The position numbers and the translations under genes were made by a program. From positions 1 to 34,560 of the forward strand of contig CAIJFT010000311.1 in assembly GCA_903820035.1 (NCBI GenBank): 34,560 nucleotides of DNA, in the 5' to 3' direction. The DNA comes from an uncultured Opitutia bacterium. Its GTDB lineage: Bacteria; Verrucomicrobiota; Verrucomicrobiia; Opitutales; Opitutaceae. Shown piece by piece: positions 1 to 6,853 of this stretch. How positions within the stretch are numbered: the first letter of the stretch is position 1; each line of letters starts with the position of its first letter. The notes under the pieces were generated by a model that saw only the letters and a list, made by a program, of their open reading frames with translations, did not search any database and was not told the DNA's origin.

Positions 1-777
1 CCCGCGTTGCCCCAGCCCCTGACAAATTTAGCCGGGGCACTTGTCGGCCAGACTTTATTCGTGGCCGGCGGGCAGCACGTTACGACGGGCGCTGTGCCGG
101 TATCCGTTTTTTGGTCCCTCGATCTCAGCCAACGTGCGCGCCCGGCCGACTTCAAGTGGACGCGGCTGCCGAGTTGGCCCGGCCCGGCGCGAATTCTGCC
201 GGTAGCGGCGGCACAGGGAGCGCCGGGACACGAACAGTTCTATCTCTTCAGCGGCCGCACGCCGCAGCCCGGGGGCGCAACCCGTCTTTTGACGGATGCG
301 TATGCATTTGATCCGCGGACCGGACGTTGGCGAACGCTGGCGAATGTCGGCGGCGGCGCCGGCGTCTCCGTGATGGCGGGCACTGCGGTCGCGGTTGGCT
401 CCGACGAGATTTTCGTTTTCGGCGGAGACCGCGGGGAGCAGTTTATTGAGTTGGAGGCGCACGATTTGGCGGTCGAGCGGGCGCGGGGCCGTTTGGCCGC
501 GGCAGGCGCGGCGGACCGTGCGGTGCTCGAGCGGGAGATCGAACAGCATTTGGCGGCCAAGCGTACGATCTATGGCCACCATCCCGGGTTCGGCCGCGAG
601 GTGTTGGCCTACGATACCCGGCGCGACACGTGGCGCGTGGTGGACCGCGCACCGGGCTCGCCGCAAGTGACGACGCTCGCGGTCAAAGTGGGCGAGAGCA
701 TTCTAATTCCCAGCGGCGAGATCCGCCCTGGGGTCCGCACGCCGGCGGTGGTGCGCGTCACGCCGGGCCGAAACTAG
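1..777 (+). CDS. Kelch-repeat mutarotase, NanM/YjhT-like, 5' end missing
   Basis: The frame is open from the first base, so the true start lies outside the window; about 258 residues are visible. The visible part has kelch-type beta-propeller blades: hydrophobic strands followed by Gly-Gly and spaced aromatic residues, such as LFVAGG near the beginning, YLFSGR, IFVFGGD and the closing blade with SGEIRPGVRTPAV. That last motif resembles the GE-x-x-PG-x-R segment of the cyclically permuted N-acetylneuraminate mutarotases (NanM/YjhT), which interconvert sialic acid anomers. The next gene is a DapA/NanA-superfamily lyase, a pairing seen in sialic acid loci. A charged helical insert (DLAVERARGRLAAAGAADRA, around base 465) separates two blades. 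No signal peptide can be judged because the start is missing. Another sugar-binding kelch protein is possible. Confidence 0.72.
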   Translation, partial: PALPQPLTNLAGALVGQTLFVAGGQHVTTGAVPVSVFWSLDLSQRARPADFKWTRLPSWPGPARILPVAAAQGAPGHEQFYLFSGRTPQPGGATRLLTDAYAFDPRTGRWRTLANVGGGAGVSVMAGTAVAVGSDEIFVFGGDRGEQFIELEAHDLAVERARGRLAAAGAADRAVLEREIEQHLAAKRTIYGHHPGFGREVLAYDTRRDTWRVVDRAPGSPQVTTLAVKVGESILIPSGEIRPGVRTPAVVRVTPGRN

Positions 778-805
778 CGCCGCCGGCGTGACGCGCACCG
801 TTTTT
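750..805 (+). terminator. Strong intrinsic terminator overlapping the kelch gene end
   Basis: A perfect 17-bp inverted repeat (arms 750-766 and 783-799) with a 16-base loop is followed by one G and five T (801-805). The left arm lies in the last codons of the kelch gene and its stop codon sits in the loop. It ends two bases before the ATG of the lyase gene at 808, so it would separate or attenuate the two genes. Confidence 0.7.
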
Positions 806-807
806 GC

Positions 808-1737
808 ATGACACCACTCTCCGCCACTGAAATCCGCGGTAACTGGGCGACGCTGTTGCTGCCGATCCAGCACGACGACGCGATCGACTACGGTCTGCTG
901 GCGGATGAGATCGATCACTTCATCGCCGCGGGCGTGAGCGGAATTTACTCAAATGGCACCGCGGGGGAGTTTCACACTCAGACGGAGGCTGAGTTTGACC
1001 AGATCAACGCGTTGCTGGCCGAGCGCTGCAACCGGGCGGCGATGCCGTTTCAAATCGGGGTCAGCAACTCGAGTGCGCAGATCGCACGCGAGCGTCTGCG
1101 CCGGGGGAAGGCGCTGCAGCCTTCGGCGTTTCAGGTCACGCTGCCGGATTGGTATCCGCCCGGGATGCCCGAGATCCTGAGCTTTTTGGAAACGATGGCG
1201 GCGGAGGCGGCGCCGATTCCGCTGATTGTCTACAATCCCCCGCACGCGAAACGCCGGTTGGTGCCGGAGGAGTGGCGCGCGATTGCGGCGCGGGTGCCCG
1301 GCGTGGCGGGCATGAAGGTCGCCGGCGGGGACGATGTCTGGTACGACGCGATGCGACCGCTGTTCGGCCGCTGCTCGGTGTTTATTCCCGGGCACACACT
1401 GGCCGAGGGGGTCGCGCGCGGCGCGCACGGGGCTTACTCGAATGTCGCCTGTCTCAGTCCGGCGGGCGCGCGGCGGTGGTACGACTTGTGTCTTCGCGAC
1501 CTGCCCGCGGCGCGGGAGATCGGTGCCCGGATCAGCATGTTTTGGCTGACCCACGTTTCACCGATCATCAGCCGCGACGGCCTCTCGCCGATGGCGGCGG
1601 ACAAGGCTGCAGCGGTCGCCGGCGGCTGGCTGCCGGGGCTCACGCCGCGGCTGCGCTGGCCCTATCGCAGCGTGGCGCCGGAATTGCCGGCCAAGCTCGG
1701 GGCGATCGCGCGGGCGGAGTTGCCGGAACTGTTTTGA
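808..1737 (+). CDS. Dihydrodipicolinate synthase / N-acetylneuraminate lyase family aldolase
   Basis: This 309-residue protein belongs to the DapA/NanA class I aldolase superfamily, (beta/alpha)8 enzymes that form a Schiff base with a 2-oxo acid. Visible landmarks are the substrate carboxylate loop NGTAGE at residues 49-54 (family GTTGE), the catalytic Tyr142 in YNPP, and the Schiff-base Lys170 in GMKVAG. Length matches the family. The neighbouring NanM-like mutarotase makes cleavage of sialic acid or another keto-deoxy sugar acid more likely than lysine biosynthesis, but the exact substrate cannot be read from sequence. The ATG at 808 is preferred because family members begin with a short leader before the first strand (ATLLLP). 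No Shine-Dalgarno is visible and a terminator hairpin ends just upstream. The DUF1080 gene follows 13 bases downstream. Confidence 0.85.
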   Translation: MTPLSATEIRGNWATLLLPIQHDDAIDYGLLADEIDHFIAAGVSGIYSNGTAGEFHTQTEAEFDQINALLAERCNRAAMPFQIGVSNSSAQIARERLRRGKALQPSAFQVTLPDWYPPGMPEILSFLETMAAEAAPIPLIVYNPPHAKRRLVPEEWRAIAARVPGVAGMKVAGGDDVWYDAMRPLFGRCSVFIPGHTLAEGVARGAHGAYSNVACLSPAGARRWYDLCLRDLPAAREIGARISMFWLTHVSPIISRDGLSPMAADKAAAVAGGWLPGLTPRLRWPYRSVAPELPAKLGAIARAELPELF

Positions 1738-1750
1738 AGCCGCTGCGCCG

Positions 1751-2395
1751 ATGACCGTCGCTTTGAAAAGACTCCGCGTGGTCGCCGCCGTGCTCGCGTT
1801 GGCGGTGGTGGCCTGGGCGGCGGACGGGCGGGTGCTCTTTGACGGACGGACGCTGGCCGGATGGGTGCCTTCGGGATTCGAAGGCGAGGGCGTGGTTCGT
1901 GTCGTGAGCCCGTTTCGCGACGGTGGGGCAGCGATCGTGCTGGAAAAGGGCACTACGCTGTCCGGCGTGACCTGGACCCGCGGGGCGGAACTGCCGAAGA
2001 CGAACTACGAAATTTCCCTCGAGGCGATGCGGGTGGAGGGCGGCGATTTCTTTTGCGGTCTCACGTTTCCCGTCGGCGCGAGCGCGTGCACCTTTGTCGT
2101 CGGGGGCTGGGGCGGCACGGTCACGGGCCTATCGAGTATCGATCGCGTGGATGCATCGGGTAACGAGACGACGCGGGAAATGGAGTTGGCCGACGGTCGC
2201 TGGTATCGCATCCGCGTGCGGGTTACGCCGGACCGCATCGAGGCGTGGATCGACGACGACAAAAAGGTCGACCTCGCGACGAAGGATCGCGTCATCGGGC
2301 TGCGACCAGGCGACATCCAGAAATCGCGTCCGCTCGGGATCGCCGCTTATATGACGCGGGCGGCAATTCGGGATATTCGCTTGCGGCAGTGGTGA
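1751..2395 (+). CDS. Secreted DUF1080 (3-keto-disaccharide hydrolase fold) protein
   Basis: A 214-residue protein with an N-terminal signal peptide (basic MTVALKRLR followed by a hydrophobic Ala/Val stretch ending AWAADG). The mature part starts with LFDGRTLAGW, the hallmark of the DUF1080/PF06439 jelly-roll domain (usual form LFNGKDLSGW), and continues with alternating strands to a final strand RDIRLRQW, also typical. Members are very common in Verrucomicrobiota, Planctomycetota and Bacteroidota, and some hydrolyse 3-keto-glycosides. It lies 13 bases after the lyase gene and is probably cotranscribed with it. Export suggests action on glycans outside the cytoplasm. The exact substrate is unknown. 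Confidence 0.85.
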   Translation: MTVALKRLRVVAAVLALAVVAWAADGRVLFDGRTLAGWVPSGFEGEGVVRVVSPFRDGGAAIVLEKGTTLSGVTWTRGAELPKTNYEISLEAMRVEGGDFFCGLTFPVGASACTFVVGGWGGTVTGLSSIDRVDASGNETTREMELADGRWYRIRVRVTPDRIEAWIDDDKKVDLATKDRVIGLRPGDIQKSRPLGIAAYMTRAAIRDIRLRQW

Positions 2396-2425
2396 GGTGC
2401 TTGCCGCGGCGTTGCGACCGTCGGC

Positions 2426-3289
2426 TTACCTGGTCGACGGGGACACCGGCGGCGGATTGGCTTTCAGCCGCCGGTTAATCACGGCCATCGGGTCGGCCGG
2501 GAGATTTTTATCGTCGATGTAGCGGGCGACATCGCGGAGTGCGATCACGGTAAAGCCTTCCTGGTGCAGCCAGGCCATGTATTCCTCGAACCTTTCGCGC
2601 GGGGTGTTGACCCACGGGTGCTCGCCGTCGGGCACGCCGTGAAACTGTAGCACGGCGATGTGGCCGTCACGGGCCTGGACGACGGCGCGTTTCAAATCTT
2701 CGAGGGTCCAGTTGGGCCGGGCGTCGCCGGTGGTCGGAATGAGCAGGGGGTGATCGGCGCCGGGTTCGTAGGGTGGGCCGCCTCCGACCGAATACGGCAC
2801 CTCGGGCTCGCCGCCGCGGCGAGCGAAGCGGATCCCGGCTTGTTGCAACACGGTCAGCGCGGTGACGTGAAACTTGTTTCCCGGCCACGCGAAGCTGACC
2901 GGCGCGGGGATGCCATTTTCGCGGCAGCGGGCGGCGATCACCTCCAATTGTGTCGCCAGCCGCGGGACCGTTTTTTCGGTGATACCGAGGTGGTCTCGCG
3001 TGTGGTTGCCGATCTCGAACCCGTCGCGGTGCAGGTCGGCGATTTGCCTCCACGTCATGTAGTCGTGCTTGTTGGTAGGAAAGGTAAAGCCTTCGGTGAT
3101 GAAGAAGGTGGCGCCGAAGCCGTAGCGTTTGAGGATCGGGCGGGCGACGGTGTGATGTGATGTGGAAGCGTCGTCAAAGGTGAGAACGACAATTTTAGCC
3201 GGCGCGATCGGGGCGGCGAGGGCGGCGACGAGGCCGAGCCAGCCACCGGCGACGATCATTCTGCAGTGAAAAAAGCCTGAGCGGAGCAT
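2426..3289 (-). CDS. Secreted polysaccharide deacetylase (NodB domain, CE4)
   Basis: A 287-residue protein with a signal peptide (basic MLRSGFFHCR, then a hydrophobic Leu/Val/Ala core ending near APIAPAK). The NodB homology domain begins directly after it: motif 1 TFDD at about 37-40 holds the catalytic base and a metal Asp, and motif 2 HTRDH at about 96-100 supplies the two metal His residues. FAWPGNKF corresponds to the R-x-P-[FY]-G-type motif 3 with Arg replaced by Ala, and VLQFHGVPDGEHPW carries the C-terminal catalytic His region. It should remove N- or O-acetyl groups from a polysaccharide or peptidoglycan. The start at 3289 is chosen because it gives the signal peptide a basic n-region; ATG at 3259 is the alternative. 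The much longer open frame upstream runs antisense to the MFS gene and is spurious. The gene converges with DUF1080 and diverges from the MFS gene. Confidence 0.85.
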   Translation of the reverse strand: MLRSGFFHCRMIVAGGWLGLVAALAAPIAPAKIVVLTFDDASTSHHTVARPILKRYGFGATFFITEGFTFPTNKHDYMTWRQIADLHRDGFEIGNHTRDHLGITEKTVPRLATQLEVIAARCRENGIPAPVSFAWPGNKFHVTALTVLQQAGIRFARRGGEPEVPYSVGGGPPYEPGADHPLLIPTTGDARPNWTLEDLKRAVVQARDGHIAVLQFHGVPDGEHPWVNTPRERFEEYMAWLHQEGFTVIALRDVARYIDDKNLPADPMAVINRRLKANPPPVSPSTR

Positions 3290-3382
3290 GGTGACATGAC
3301 TGGGCTGTGCCGGGCTTGAAATCCAACCGTAAAGCGAATCGCCGCTTGAAATTGCCCGGCAATACCCAGCACGATTCCAGTC

Positions 3383-4831
3383 ATGAATCCCTCTACCCCG
3401 GGTGGCACGCGCCTCGGCCGCGTTGCCTGGCTCATCTGCATCATCGCATCGATCGGCTTCGCCTTCGATATCTACGAACTCCTCATGCTGCCGCTCATCG
3501 TGCGGCCGGCGTTGCAGGAACTGATCGGGGCGGCCCCGGGCACGCCGGACTTTCAGATGTGGGTCGGCCGGCTGTTCTATATTCCCGCGGTTGCGGGCGG
3601 TATCTTCGGCCTGCTCGGTGGTTACCTCACCGACCGCCTCGGCCGGCGGCGGGTACTGACTTGGAGCATTTTGATTTACGCGTTCTCGGCCTTTGCCGCC
3701 GGCTTCGCCACGAGCGTGTGGATGCTGCTCGTTTGCCGCTGTTTTGTGTTCATCGGCGTGTGCGTCGAGTTTGTCGCGGCCGTCGCGTGGCTGGCGGAAC
3801 TTTTTCCGGATCCCAAGCAGCGGGAAAAGGTCCTCGGTTACACCCAGGCGTTTTCCTCGATCGGCGGCTTTCTGGTGGCTTCGGCCAACAGTTGGTGCAT
3901 CGCGCACAGTGCGAGCCTGCCGGCGATCGATCTGCCGCAGTTTCTCAACTTCTTCGGCGGCGACGTGAAGGACGCGCACGCCGCCTGGCGCTTCACGCTG
4001 ATGTCGGGTGTCATCCCGGCGATCCCGCTCATCCTGATCCGGCCTTTCTTGCCCGAGTCCCCGATCTGGGCGGAACGCAAAGCCGCCGGCACCCTCAAGC
4101 GGCCGAGCATCGCCCAGCTTTTCTCGCCCGAGCTGCGCCGCACCACAATCGTGACGACCCTGATGTTCGCCGTCGCGTACGGTGCTGCGTTCGGCGCCAT
4201 CCAGCAGATTCCTGGCATCGTCCCGGGACTGTCGGACGTGAAAGCCAAGGCCGATGCCGCGGTTGCTGCGGCCGTGAAGGGCAAGCCCGAGGCTGAACAG
4301 AAAAAGATCGCCGCGCAGACCCGGGCGCGGGTGGCGCAGGCGGAGGCGGCGGACGTCACCAAGGTCCAGGAAGTCGGCGGCCTCGTCGGCCGCTTCGTCC
4401 TCGCTTATCTCGCGGTGCAGATCGTCAGCCGCCGCCGGCTTGTGCGCATCTTCCAGATTCCGGGTCTGATCGTGATGCCGGTGGTCTTTGCCCTCTGCGC
4501 GACGCACAGCCTGCAATGGCTGTATGTCGGTATCTTTGTCGCGGGCCTGCTGACGGTCGCGCAGTTCAGCTTCTGGGGTAACTACCTGCCGCAGGCCTAT
4601 CCGCTGCATCTGCGTGGCACGGGCGAGAGCTTCGCTGCGAACATCGGTGGTCGTCTGATCGGTACCTGCTTCGCGTGGGTCACGGTGACGCTCGCGACGA
4701 CGACGGATGCGGCTTTCGCGCCGACCAAGTTGGCGTACACCGCGGCTGCGGTCGGCTTCGCCGTTTACCTCGCCGGGTTCATCCTCTCGTTCTTCCTGCC
4801 CGAGCCGAAGGCCGAGGCGCTGAAGGAGTGA
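3383..4831 (+). CDS. MFS transporter, sugar-porter-like
   Basis: A 482-residue major facilitator superfamily permease with about twelve hydrophobic helices. The cytoplasmic loop after helix 2 carries the MFS signature GGYLTDRLGRRRV (about residues 79-91), and PESPIW near 224-229 matches the PESP-type motif at the end of helix 6. Its neighbours in sugar breakdown suggest uptake of a sugar or sugar acid, but the substrate is not readable. It is unusual in having a charged, Ala/Lys/Glu-rich segment of about 48 residues (284-331) after helix 7 that would form a soluble helical pair; standard members have a short loop there. The start is the first ATG ahead of helix 1; no clear ribosome binding site. 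The gene is divergent from the deacetylase gene (93 bases apart) and is followed by a bidirectional terminator. Confidence 0.88.
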   Translation: MNPSTPGGTRLGRVAWLICIIASIGFAFDIYELLMLPLIVRPALQELIGAAPGTPDFQMWVGRLFYIPAVAGGIFGLLGGYLTDRLGRRRVLTWSILIYAFSAFAAGFATSVWMLLVCRCFVFIGVCVEFVAAVAWLAELFPDPKQREKVLGYTQAFSSIGGFLVASANSWCIAHSASLPAIDLPQFLNFFGGDVKDAHAAWRFTLMSGVIPAIPLILIRPFLPESPIWAERKAAGTLKRPSIAQLFSPELRRTTIVTTLMFAVAYGAAFGAIQQIPGIVPGLSDVKAKADAAVAAAVKGKPEAEQKKIAAQTRARVAQAEAADVTKVQEVGGLVGRFVLAYLAVQIVSRRRLVRIFQIPGLIVMPVVFALCATHSLQWLYVGIFVAGLLTVAQFSFWGNYLPQAYPLHLRGTGESFAANIGGRLIGTCFAWVTVTLATTTDAAFAPTKLAYTAAAVGFAVYLAGFILSFFLPEPKAEALKE

Positions 4832-4874
4832 GCAGGGTGGTCCTTGGGTGATGGCAGCGAGGCGCCTTTAGAAC

Positions 4875-4903
4875 AAAAAACCCCGGGCTTACGCCCGGGG
4901 TTT
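4875..4903. terminator. Bidirectional intrinsic terminator
   Basis: An 8-bp perfect GC stem (4881-4888 with 4893-4900, loop TTAC) is flanked by six A on the left and three T on the right. Read from the minus strand it has a full T6 tract, so it is strongest for a transcript coming leftward out of the TIM-barrel gene ending at 4922. It also lies 43 bases beyond the MFS stop codon on the plus strand. Confidence 0.88.
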
Positions 4904-4921
4904 CACTGAAGCGACGGCGGT

Positions 4922-5869
4922 TCAGGCCAGGGCGTCGCGGCAGTACTGGATCGCGCGGGCGAGTTCCTTCATGCGGTCGGAGTTCGCCGGCACCTTGTAC
5001 TCGAATTCAATCGTGGCCTGGATGTTCCACTTGTTTTCGCGGATCAGGCGCAGGATATCGCGGATCGGAGTGTCGCCCTCGCCGAAGGGCGTGTTCCCGC
5101 CGTTGTTCAGCTTCCGGTCCTTCACGTGGACGTGCGAAATCCGCGCGTGGTGCTTCTTGATGAAGTCGGCCGGCGACTTGTTGTTGCCCGCGATAAAGTG
5201 ACCGAGGTCGACATTTGCGCCGTTGAACTTCGCGAACGAGAACGCGGTCTCCCAGTGCTCCGGCGTTGTCGTGGCGTGGCCGTGGTAGGCGACCATGAAC
5301 TGGTGCTTATCGGCGAACTTGCCGACCCGCTTCATGTCCTCGTCGGCCTTTGAAATCTCGGTCGAGATGGCGCGCGCGCCGAGCGCCTTCGCCATCGCGA
5401 AGCTGTAATCGAGCTCCTCGTCCGCCATCTTGAAGATCTGGTCGACCTTGAGAATCTCGATCATCACGCCGCCATCCTCGAACTTGCGGCGAAAGTCCTT
5501 CACGCGGTCCATCGAGGCGCCCTTACGCCATTCCTTCAGCTTGGCCGCGTTGGCCGAGCCGTCGGCTCCGGCGTTGCTCTTCGTCGCGACCAGCATCGCG
5601 GGCAGGCCGAGGAACGCCTCAACCGGCTGCGCGCGCAACTCGACGGCGCTGACGTTGAGCTGCTGACAGCGGGCGAGGATTTCGTCGCCGGGCATCGTCG
5701 GCATGCTGAAACTGTACGGGACGTTGAGGCCGATGTGCACGCCGTTCACGCGGGAGTTGGGCTTCGCGGCCTTCTCCGCGGCGGCGAGCGGGCGAAGGGA
5801 AGAAAGGAGACCGGCGGCGGGTAACGCGGTCAGAGCGAGCTTGGTGAATTGACGGCGGGTATAGGGCAT
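4922..5869 (-). CDS. Tat-exported sugar phosphate isomerase/epimerase-like TIM barrel
   Basis: A 315-residue protein with a twin-arginine signal (YTRRQFTK at 3-10, then a hydrophobic stretch ending PLAAAEK). The mature part is a xylose-isomerase-like (AP endonuclease 2) TIM barrel: the first strand GVHIGLNV, then AVELRA, AISTEIS, FMVAYHGHA, ANVDLGHFIAG, ISHVHVKD and TIEFEY, which supply the Glu/His/Asp metal ligands usual for the fold. Such proteins in Verrucomicrobiota and Planctomycetota often occur with DUF1080 proteins and sugar transporters and are annotated as sugar phosphate isomerase/epimerases; some act in 3-keto-sugar breakdown. Export argues against a phosphorylated substrate. The start at 5869 is fixed by the Tat motif; upstream extension would overlap the divergent methyltransferase gene. 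It ends 19 bases before the bidirectional terminator. Confidence 0.85.
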   Translation of the reverse strand: MPYTRRQFTKLALTALPAAGLLSSLRPLAAAEKAAKPNSRVNGVHIGLNVPYSFSMPTMPGDEILARCQQLNVSAVELRAQPVEAFLGLPAMLVATKSNAGADGSANAAKLKEWRKGASMDRVKDFRRKFEDGGVMIEILKVDQIFKMADEELDYSFAMAKALGARAISTEISKADEDMKRVGKFADKHQFMVAYHGHATTTPEHWETAFSFAKFNGANVDLGHFIAGNNKSPADFIKKHHARISHVHVKDRKLNNGGNTPFGEGDTPIRDILRLIRENKWNIQATIEFEYKVPANSDRMKELARAIQYCRDALA

Positions 5870-5992
5870 AGTGGGTTCACGATGCAGGATCGGTCGCGGT
5901 CGGCACGCCGATTCTTTCGCCGGGCTCCGTCGGACTGGACCTTGGTCCGGTCGGCACGTCACTCTGCGGACCGGATTATCCGGTCCGTCCTC
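5870..5992. promoter_or_regulatory. Divergent intergenic region with GGACC dyads
   Basis: This 123-bp space separates two divergent genes and must hold both 5' regions. It has a 9-bp hairpin with a 3-base loop at 5967-5987 (core GGACCGGA/TCCGGTCC), a nearby GGACC-TT-GGTCC dyad at 5937-5948, and an 11-base direct repeat CGGTCGGCACG at 5897-5907 and 5948-5958. The hairpin ends six bases before the methyltransferase ATG. An operator or leader structure is possible; no confident -35/-10 pair was seen. Confidence 0.35.
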
Positions 5993-6676
5993 ATGTCCGA
6001 AACCCATTCCGATTCCGCCGTCCCTGTCGCCCCGCTCCGTGAGGTACACTGTGCCGATGCGCTGCCGTGGATGCGCGCGCGCGGGGTGATTGCCGGTGCC
6101 TGTGCGGTGACTTCGCTGCCGGACGTCTCCGAGGTCAACCTGTCGCTGCCGGCGTGGCGGGCGTGGTTTCTCGAGGCGGTCGGGCTCGTGGTGAACGCGG
6201 TGCCGGCGGACAACGCTGCGCTTTTTTTTCAATCCGATATCAAGCGCGACGGCGCGTGGATCGACAAAGGCGCGATGGTGGTGCGGGCGGCCGAGGACGC
6301 GGGCGCCCGCGTGTTGTTTCACAAGATCGTCTGCCGGCGACCGCCGGGCATGTTGACGATGGGGCGGCCGGGATTCACGCACCTGATCGCGGTGTCGCGG
6401 GAGATGCGGTGTCCGGAGGTGCTGCCGATTCCTGACATCATCGTGGATGCGGGGCGCGCGCCCTGGGTGCGAGCGATGGGCATTCGCGGGGCGGCGCACG
6501 CGGTCCGGTTTGCCCGCGAGGAGGCGAAGGCCGCGGTGGTGTTTGATCCGTTTTGCGGCGTTGGCACGGTGTTGGCGGTGGCGAACACGCTCGGGATGGC
6601 CGCACTCGGTGTGGAGAAATCCGCGAAACGTTGCGGGCAGGCGCGCGAACTGCGGGTCCGCGGCGACGAGCTTTAG
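5993..6676 (+). CDS. SAM-dependent methyltransferase-like protein with permuted motif order
   Basis: A 227-residue protein. The clearest motif is DPFCGVGT at 185-192 followed by ALGVEKS, the SAM-binding motif I and acidic motif II of Rossmann methyltransferases, in the form used by DNA N4/N6-adenine or cytosine methylases and TRM11-like RNA enzymes. Motif I lies near the C-terminus, so the order is circularly permuted as in beta-class amino-methyltransferases. The N-terminal half should then carry catalytic motif IV, normally [DNS]-PP-[YFW]; the only candidate is TSLPD at 40-44 in a suitable strand-end position, which is not canonical. The substrate (DNA, RNA or other) is therefore unresolved. 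The start at 5993 is chosen because the first strand follows soon after; a longer in-frame extension to 5849 would run into the Tat gene on the other strand. Confidence 0.6.
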   Translation: MSETHSDSAVPVAPLREVHCADALPWMRARGVIAGACAVTSLPDVSEVNLSLPAWRAWFLEAVGLVVNAVPADNAALFFQSDIKRDGAWIDKGAMVVRAAEDAGARVLFHKIVCRRPPGMLTMGRPGFTHLIAVSREMRCPEVLPIPDIIVDAGRAPWVRAMGIRGAAHAVRFAREEAKAAVVFDPFCGVGTVLAVANTLGMAALGVEKSAKRCGQARELRVRGDEL

Positions 6677-6719
6677 AGCCGTTCCAGGATTTTTATACCT
6701 GCTTTTGAGCCGGGGGTGA

Positions 6720-6735
6720 AAACGTGGTCACGTTT
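6720..6735. promoter_or_regulatory. Candidate operator palindrome upstream of the GntR/LacI-like regulator
   Basis: AAACGTG-GT-CACGTTT is a perfect 7+7 inverted repeat with a 2-base centre. It lies 118 bases ahead of the likely GTG start of the regulator gene and just after an AT-rich patch with a TATACC hexamer (about 6694-6699). Size and symmetry fit a dimeric repressor site, most simply autoregulation. No protein-DNA evidence exists here. Confidence 0.45.
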
Positions 6736-6853
6736 AAGGACCACCGGGTCGCTGTGCTCCGACGCGGCTACCCAATTTCGGGAAACGCCATCAGCGGATC
6801 CCCCGGTGCTTTGCGGCTCGATTTCGGGATACAAACGCAGACGCTGCATCGTT

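Noticed and set aside
3290-4609. Long minus-strand open frame continuous with the polysaccharide deacetylase (727 residues in all)
   Set aside because: It runs antisense to the MFS transporter gene, is Arg/Asp/His-rich without domains, and comes before a good signal peptide; it is a high-GC shadow frame.
5870-6499. N-terminal extension of the TIM-barrel protein
   Set aside because: The Tat signal at 5869 fixes the true start; the extension overlaps the methyltransferase gene on the other strand.
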